From: Abelmoschus esculentus | Lineage: Eukaryota > Streptophyta > Magnoliopsida > Malvales > Malvaceae | DNA length: 64,000 nucleotides | Assembly (NCBI GenBank): GCA_035048815.1 | Contig: JAUCBN010000025.1 | Span: 8,208,501-8,272,500 of the forward strand | Direction: 5' to 3' | Part shown: piece after piece, positions 57,701 to 64,000 of the stretch | How positions within the stretch are numbered: the first letter of the stretch is position 1 | Layout: every line of letters begins with the position of its first letter | The notes under the pieces: model-generated | Database searches by the model: none | Told to the model about the DNA's origin: nothing | What the model saw: the letters and a program-made list of their open reading frames with translations, nothing else | Made by a program: the position numbers and the translations under genes

Positions 57701-58744
57701 TATATTCGGTTCGGTCGGGATACCAATTCTTGCAACTACAACTAGGACTAGTTAACAGGCCCTCTAAGCTTTGGAAAACTCTTTCCAAACTACCCACCTT
57801 ACCTAAGGTCCGTTCTTTTGGATGGCGGCTATGTCATGATGCAACCCATCTGGCCATAAAATCCTTCAAGTCAATCTTGGTACGGGAGTTTGCCCGCTTT
57901 GCCATATAGCCATTGAAACCACCCTCCATGCGATAAGGGACTGTCATAGTGCTACGGAGGTGCTCTAGTTGGCAGGGTTTCCTACTCGAATTTTTTCCAA
58001 CACGCATATCTCAACCAGTGGCTTTCTGAAGTTGCTAGTTTCCTTTCTTTACACCAATTTTCTTTCGCTATTACGGTACTATGGAATTTGTGGAATAGTC
58101 GTAACGACCTCGTCCATAACAATCATCTCCAACTGGCTTGGTTAGTTGTTTCCAATGCGCAAAAACTTTTCAATGACTATACATCAATTAATGATGCTTC
58201 CCACCTACGTTCTCGGCTAGCTGAGCCCACTTTCGCTCAAGCTAGATGGACGAAACCGGCTCCTGGTTTCGTCAAAATTAACACAGATGGGGCTTTTGAC
58301 CCAGTGTTAAGGGGTGCTGTTGCAGGCGTCATTGCTCGAGATTCTTCTGGTTCAGTTCTCGGTGAATGCTCTATGCCTCTTGTTTGTCCGGATCCAGCTT
58401 CTACCGAGGCACTTGCTATTTTGGAAGGCTTAAGACTTGTTGTTGCCAATGGCTGAACTAATGTGATTATTGAAACAATTTCTGCTTCCATTGCCAACAA
58501 AGTTAACAAAACTCATCACCAATATCTTTCCATAGTGCAACATTTGGTGTCTCGCATCCGCTCCACTCTTGGTACTCTGCCTGATTGTAAGATTTGTTAT
58601 ATACCTAGAGACGCAAACGTTGTAGCCCATGTCTTAGCTACTAGGGCTCTACGTACTTTTGTTTCTTGCTCTTTTGATTGTATCTATCCTGACATTATTC
58701 GGGTATCTGTAAACTCGGAGAGGTTCTCATCTTCTACTCAATAA
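54721..58744 (+). pseudogene. LINE-4 ORF2: endonuclease, RT, zf-RVT, RNase H
   Basis: This is the main part of LINE-4 ORF2, about 1,360 codons in total with the start at 45088. Endonuclease motifs are LFLCETRLNRHN (about 54755), LLGGDFNEIL (about 55058) and ARSDHCPILMD (about 55320). RT shows MEKAFDRVEW (about 56401) and an intact catalytic box LLFADDCVVF (about 56702), and the LRQGDPLSP motif carries a stop (CAA to TAA) at 56575. The zf-RVT region is near 57790-57960. RNase H has INTDGAF, STEALAILEGL, IIETIS (catalytic Asp replaced by Ile) and PRDANVVAHVLA. Frameshifts lie near 55150, 55830, 56620 and 57690, and a stop at 58454-58456 replaces Trp. Confidence 0.9.
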
Positions 58745-58835
58745 AACCATGGGTACTTTTTTCCCCATAGGGGCCTACTCACCTCTCGAGGTGACTGGCT
58801 ATAGTTTTTTTTAATGAGGCCCTTTTCCTTCAAAA

Positions 58836-59323
58836 AAATTATCACGGGTTCACTAAAAAGCCCAATTAGACATGCACGCTTTAAATCGAACATACCGACC
58901 ACAAAATAAGATTCAATCAAACTACATATATTCAAATTGTTAATTATGGGCTTTTGAACATGAGTAAACCAATTAAACTCAAATTTAGAGCACTTTACTC
59001 GGTTTAATTTCTAATGTATTCACTATAAAGCTTATTTAGATATGCACACTTTAAAGCTAACAAAACGGCTGCAAAATAAGAATAAATCAAATTTCATTAG
59101 TTCAAATAGCTAATTATGGGCTTCTGAACCAAATTATACAACTTAAACTCAAGTTTTGAGCATTTTACTCAATTAAATTTCTCACGGGGTCACTAAAAAT
59201 CCTAGTTAGCATGCACGCCTTAAATCGAACAAATCGACCACGAAATGAGATTCAATGAAACTAAATGAGTTCAAATAATTAATTATAGGCTTTTGAATAT
59301 GATTAAACCACTTAATCTCAAAT
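58836..59323 (+). repeat. Satellite block S4
   Basis: About 490 bp of the satellite, resuming after LINE-4 in the same phase that S3 stopped: A (58873), B (59045) and A (59213), cut at AATCTCAAATT. The same orientation as S1-S3 indicates one ancestral array. Confidence 0.9.
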
Positions 59324-59970
59324 TGTATTGGATCTCATTTTATTTATACTATCATTCATACAATCTCATTTTATTTATACACCAGGAAAAAATGAATGCA
59401 TGCCTTAATAAATGAGATAAACACCTTCTATCGTTTAGTGGTCGAGAAATCTTCATTAAATCAGTCATACAATCTATGCCGTAGTATGTTATGTCTTGCT
59501 ACCTTTTACCACAAAACATCATTGATGACATGACCACTTCGATACGTCGACACTGGTGGTCTGGCAAAAATGATAAACAAGGTTGGCATATGCTTCCATG
59601 GGATATTGTCTGCCTGCCGAAAGTGGCCGGAGGTATAGGATTTCGTGATCTACACCACTAAACGTTGCAACATTTTATTTATACTATCATTCCAAGATGT
59701 TATGTTATATTTCACACTAGGTGTAGATCACTAAACCAGGTCTAGCAAAAATGATAAACGAGGTTGGTATATGCTTCCATGGGATATTGTCTGCCTACCG
59801 GAAGTGGTAGGAGGTATAGGATTTTGTGATCTAACATACCACTAAACGTTGTTTCCCCTCCTTTGATTGGCCGACTTTCACCTTCACCTCTTTAAATTTT
59901 ATTTATATTATCATTCCAAGGTATAACAACAACGAAATAATATATTTCACACTAGGTGTTATGTTAACAA
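59324..59970 (+). other. Patchwork with two LINE scraps and short repeats
   Basis: A LINE RT/linker scrap (about 59382-59668, REIFIKSVIQSM region with a stop) is followed by a second copy of its last part (about 59739-59851). Between and around them the words TTTTATTTATACTATCATTC (59337, 59671, and 59899 with one change) and ATTTCACACTAGGTGT (59710 and 59944) recur. Nothing here is open or complete. It looks like repeated break repair or template switching. Confidence 0.65.
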
Positions 59971-60167
59971 CAAAGTGTGTTTTATGATAATCGATGGTGG
60001 AAGCTGCACCAACGTGGCCAACACTCTTATGGTGGATAAACTTGACCTCAAAACTTTAAAGCATCCAGTCCCATATAAACTCCAAGGACTCAATCATTCG
60101 AGGGTATTAAAGGTCACCAAACAGGTTCTTGTCCCTTTCACTATTGGTTCATATAAGGTTGAGGTTT
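59965..60167 (+). pseudogene. Ty3/gypsy aspartic protease scrap
   Basis: The plus strand codes a retroviral-type protease fragment, CFMIIDGGSCTNVAN followed by LDLKTLKHPVPYKLQG and VPFTIGSYKVEVL. The catalytic motif is DGGS rather than DSGS. It is cut by LTR F2 at 60168, just before the usual flap and LLGRPW motifs, so only about 65 codons remain. It is related to, but not the same copy as, the element C protease. The apparent continuation to 60268 is LTR sequence. Confidence 0.82.
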
Positions 60168-60647
60168 TGATATGCTACAACTCTCTGAAGATGCTTGTAG
60201 AGAGAAGCTTTGATTGCCCAGACCTTAGAATGCAAGCAAGCCTTGTATCACGCTTGTTTCCTGAATAAAAGAATGTTAAAAAGATGATGGAAATAAGATA
60301 ATGATGATTTAAGAAGAGGTTATGGTGTGGGGTATTGTTTAGATGAAAAGGAAGATGTTTTGGTGAAGGGAATGCGTGGGGGATGTTGATGGTTGATTAA
60401 GCAAGGAAATGGAAGTGTTTAAGTGAAGTAAATGATATGGAAGGATAAGTTAAGGGTTGGTGAAGAATGGTGGACGAAAATGGAAGATGGATGGTGTTTA
60501 TATGATGTTGGAATGATAGTATTCAAAGGGGCAAAAGTTGGACTTATGTTATAGGAACATAAACCCAATCTAGTTGCAACTCTGAGGGTGGAGATGCACT
60601 TAGACCTCTTAGAAATGTAATTCCAGAAACCTAAAGTATAAATGATG

Positions 60648-63132
60648 TGATGTGTGCCGATCTTGTTGATGATGCTGAACGGAAAACTTTGATTGTAGGA
60701 CCTAGGAAGTAAGCAAGTCTCTCGCAAGAAGTGGCTACAAAATAAAGAATTGAGGATAAAGGATGAAAGGAATAGTTTAGGGACTGATTTGGAAGCGAAA
60801 GGATATGTGGTGTTGACAAGGGTGAATGGATGTTTAGAACGATTTGTGATGATGACAATGGGGCGGGAATGATGATGGAATGAGAGGATATGTAAGGATG
60901 GTGATATGGTAAAAGGGAAATAGTATCTTAAAGATACTCAAGGAAGAAACTAGGTTATAGAAAACCTAACCCCGAATCTTATATTGATCTTCAAGGGATG
61001 GTGATAAACGAACTTTGACCCTTTTTGATATGGTGCGGAAACGGTGTGGTTAATTGAATGGTGGTGTTTGGTTGAAGATGAAGATGGTTTTATGGTGTAG
61101 TGATGGTTGTTGTGTCCTAGGAACCCTCTTGATTGCGATTGATCAAGCAAACTCCATGATAGGCTCTAACCCACCCTCCTAGATGCAATTACCTAGGCAA
61201 GCGAGAGTGTGAAGATAGAATCACCAGCAATATATAGACAACATTATGTTGAAACACTTCTAAAATTCAAAAGCAAACAATACTTGCAAAAATATACTCA
61301 ATAAAATTTATTCTCTAAAAGAAATATTCAAATTGTTCATCTTACAAGAGAATAGGCTACCTCCTTTTATATCTTAAAAGAGACAGCAAAATCCCTAAGA
61401 AATAGCTATTTAATCCCTAAAAATCATCACATTGATAATTTAATAGAAATGAATCCCCTAAAATCATCATATACTAATTAAAAGGAATCCTATGGAATAA
61501 ATTAAAATACTAATAATTATAGTCAAAGCTTTATAATTCAGCTTTGAATTATTTTATTTTAATATCTAATTCATCCAAAAGCTTTATATATTAGCTTTTG
61601 GGTTGAATTTTACAAAATCCCGTAATAATCCCGTATCTAGTTTTCTACATGCGTAGTCTTTAGTAAAACAAACATATCTTGAGCTCCCGATGTCCGATTG
61701 ATGCGTTTCAAGATACGTTGGAAAGTCAACTGAATGATGGTCAATTTATTAGAAGAACACTCTGCCCAGAAATGCCCGGATCCTATCTTAAAATTCGTCT
61801 CAACTTAGCTGACTTTCTAGACTTTTCAAAATGATTCAGATTTCTGCCCGATGTGCATTGCTTTAGTCCTCTCATGCATGTATCACTTTTAGTATATTAA
61901 AATAAAAGAACCCGAAGTATCAAGATGGATAGAAAGGGGTTGACGCCACAAGTACAAAAAGTACATGATAAGTCGATAAAGTTCTAAGAAGAACTAAATG
62001 AGAGAAAATTCTCACAAGTAATTTTATATAATCTGAATGGTGTGTTTACAAAATGAAATCTAAGTCCTATTTATAGTTTTCTAAGGGATTTGGCCGAAAT
62101 GGCCTTTAACTTTTCAGATAACCATTCATTTGAATGGTGTCTCCCTCCAAATCTATTCGAAGAGTTGTAACTTTTTGGTCTAGCCTACACAGTCTTCAGT
62201 AATTAGGCCATATCTCGAGATCCCGATATCGGATTGATACGATTCAACATGCGTTGGAAAGATAAGAGATAGAGGAACAACTTTCATGAAGACACCGAAA
62301 CCCAATTCGACTTTTATCCTGCTCGAAATTAGCAAACAAGTGAACCATCATGAATCTGTCCAATGAAGAGTGATGCCTCTTTGTTTTGGCGTGAAATTCA
62401 TATTTCCCTCCAAGGAGTGGTGCCCAAACATGTTTCCCTCCATGGCTGGTCGGTTGTATCCCTTGGGAGGGAACATGTCCTTCCATGGTTGAGCTGAAGG
62501 TTGTAGGGTGAGATGAGATGAGCTGATTGAGCTGAGAGTGAGCTGACTTGAGTTGAGCTACCTAGCTGACTTAGCTAGCTCAAATTTTGCTTTCAATTTG
62601 AGATTTTTGGACCTGACTTTAGCTGGTTGAGCTAGGCCTTTAAGTTTGTGAGCTCCTCTACATAGTCCTTTTAAGTTCACGAGCTTAAATAGTCCTCCAT
62701 TTGAGATCCTTTGCATTCCTTTGCGTTTTAGTTATTCTTGAGCTGCTACGAGCTACCATAATCCTTTCCAAGCAAAGTTGAGCTACCCTTGATGTCTTTA
62801 AGCTTCCTTAGACTATTACCTTTACTTAAAATAACTAAAACAATAAGTAAACAATGTGTAAGCTGAAACGAATTGAAATAAGCTAAAATGAGCTTAAAAT
62901 AATATAGTTTAGCTAATATTAAGAATACACTAACTTATAATAATTATAAAGATGTAGTTATGCAATCACGAAGCATCACTTAAATAGAAAAAGCATGCTT
63001 GTCAATATATAGAATATATAAATTAGATAATAGAAGATAAAGTAAGGTAGAAATCCCTTAGAATCAATCTGGAAGATTTTCAATGATGTGATTAAACCAT
63101 AGAGAAAATAGGTGCCGATTAGGATCATATCA
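60648..63132 (-). mobile_element. Solo LTR B' inside F2
   Basis: This family B LTR spans TGATGTGTGCCG to GGATCATATCA and is flanked by TGATG/GGATG (60643-60647 and 63133-63137, one mismatch from the target as seen in F1). It holds solo LTR A' at 61026-61885. Without A' it is about 1.62 kb. It gives both ends of the family and so defines the partial copy at the window start. Confidence 0.92.
61026..61885 (-). mobile_element. Solo LTR A' inside B'
   Basis: This is an 860-bp solo LTR of element A (TGATATGGTGCGG to CATGTATCA) with the perfect duplication CTTTT (61021-61025 and 61886-61890). It is the third nesting level here: F2 holds B', which holds A'. Confidence 0.95.
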
Positions 63133-64000
63133 GGATGGAGGGTGACGCCACAAATCAAAGAGATGAATTGATAAGTCGATAAAGTTCTTAAAAGAACAAG
63201 AATGAGAGATTACCTCACAAACTAAATAATCTGATTCAAAGTTGTCTATCAAATGCCAAAATGGCTACATATTTATAGGAAATGAAAGGGTGTGGCCAAG
63301 GGATATTTCCCTTTGAAAAGGTGTCCGAATAGTGGCCTTGTTGCCTGTTCAATTGGTGGTGTCTCCCTCTTTAACCGTTCGGTTGAATGATGTCCCCTTC
63401 CAATAATTGTTGTAACTTTTCAGTTTAAAATTCCAGCTTGCACAATCTCTAGTAAATTAGACATATCTCAAGTTCCCGATATTGGATTGATTCTATTCAA
63501 AATGCGTTGGAAAGATAAGAGATAGAGGAACAACTTTCATGAATACACCGAAGCCCAATTCTACTTGTATCCTGATCGAAACTGGCACACAAGTGGACCA
63601 TCATGAATCTTCCCAATGAAGAGTGCTATCTCTTAGTTTTGGCGCCCAAAACATGTTTCCCTCCATGGTTGGTCGGTTGTGTCTCTTGGAGAGAGAACAT
63701 GTCCTTCCAAGGTTGAGCTGAAGGTTGTAGGGTGAGCTAAGAAGAGCTGGATGACTAAGGTTGAGCTGAGCTAGCTAGCTGATTTAGCTAGCTGAAAGTT
63801 CACCATCTTTGAGTGATGATTTGAGCTGAACGGCTAACCCCCTAGCTGAGTGAACTGATCCTTAGGGCCATAATACTCTCCCTAATCCATAAAAAGTGTG
63901 TAGGAGCTGATCCAAATCCCATATGGATGGAAATTCACCATTTGTCGTTTTGAGCTTAATCTGGATTAGTGAGCTCGAACGAAGCTAGCATCCACTTCAT

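Larger units (their letters stand above)
39689..58835 (+). mobile_element. LINE-4: longest LINE copy, with leader ORF
   Basis: This LINE lies between satellite blocks, with a short duplication AAATTTCTCACG (39677-39688) on the left and AAATTATCACG (58836-58846) on the right. Without its insertions it is about 7.8 kb: a leader of about 2.3 kb carrying an ORF (39729-42563), ORF1 (43743-45091), ORF2 (45088-58744), a 3' UTR with two hairpins and an A-tail. It is interrupted by solo LTR F1 (40297-42076) and element E (45152-54720). The claim that the leader belongs to the LINE rests on the satellite phase at both edges; no second copy of the leader is in the window. Confidence 0.82.
60168..64000 (-). 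mobile_element. LTR F2, continuing past the window
   Basis: This is a family F LTR in minus orientation, starting TGATATGCTAC after the presumed target GGTTT (60163-60167). It is split by solo LTR B' (60648-63132) and resumes at GGATGGAGGGTGACG (63133). It follows F1 to the window end, corresponding to F1 position about 41650, so roughly 430 bp should lie beyond. Antisense TATA is near 63270-63280 and the GAGCTGA cluster near 63715-63795. Confidence 0.9.

Overview
This is plant nuclear DNA, probably dicot, from a gene-poor and possibly (peri)centromeric region. It consists of blocks of a roughly 170-bp tandem satellite broken up by L1-type LINEs, which are in turn broken up by LTR retrotransposons nested up to three deep. 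I found no ordinary host protein-coding gene, rRNA, tRNA gene or CRISPR array. The plant assignment rests on four element types: L1 LINEs whose ORF2 ends in a plant-type RNase H, an Ogre/Tat element with an extra ORF1, a Tekay-like chromovirus primed by initiator tRNA-Met, and a CRM-like Ty3/gypsy element whose reading frame runs into its LTR. I do not name a species.

Layout. 1-1059: end of a B-family LTR. 1060-3998: LINE-1, with an internal 662-bp tandem duplication. 3999-4096: satellite scrap. 4097-9628: truncated Ogre/Tat element on the minus strand. About 9780-22244: LINE-3, split at 12229/20801 by the CRM-like element C (minus), whose gag is split by solo LTR D; the right end of C is rearranged. 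22245-23480: LTR fragment G. 23481-25480: satellite. 25481-38321: LINE-2, split by solo LTR F3 and by the GAG-only element A (29919-36007), whose 3' LTR holds two B LTRs, one inside the other. 38322-39688: satellite. 39689-58835: LINE-4, the longest LINE copy, with a leader ORF, solo LTR F1, ORF1, ORF2 and the Tekay-like element E (45152-54720) inside ORF2. 58836-59323: satellite. 59324-59970: patchwork of LINE scraps. About 59965-60167: gypsy protease scrap. 60168-64000: LTR F2, holding solo LTR B', which holds solo LTR A'.

How the pieces relate. The order of events is legible from target-site duplications (TSDs): satellite first, then LINEs, then LTR elements in the LINEs, then LTRs in those. 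Many LTRs are solo, so LTR-LTR recombination has been frequent. Every large reading frame carries stops or frameshifts except a leader ORF in LINE-4, whose roughly 349 codons are open once the later solo LTR is discounted. LINE-1, LINE-2 and LINE-4 all end at the same phase of the satellite repeat. Element A looks like a gag-only derivative of a CRM-like element and may have depended on relatives of element C for mobility. Coordinates of truncated or rearranged edges are approximate; edges flanked by a TSD are exact to within a base or two.
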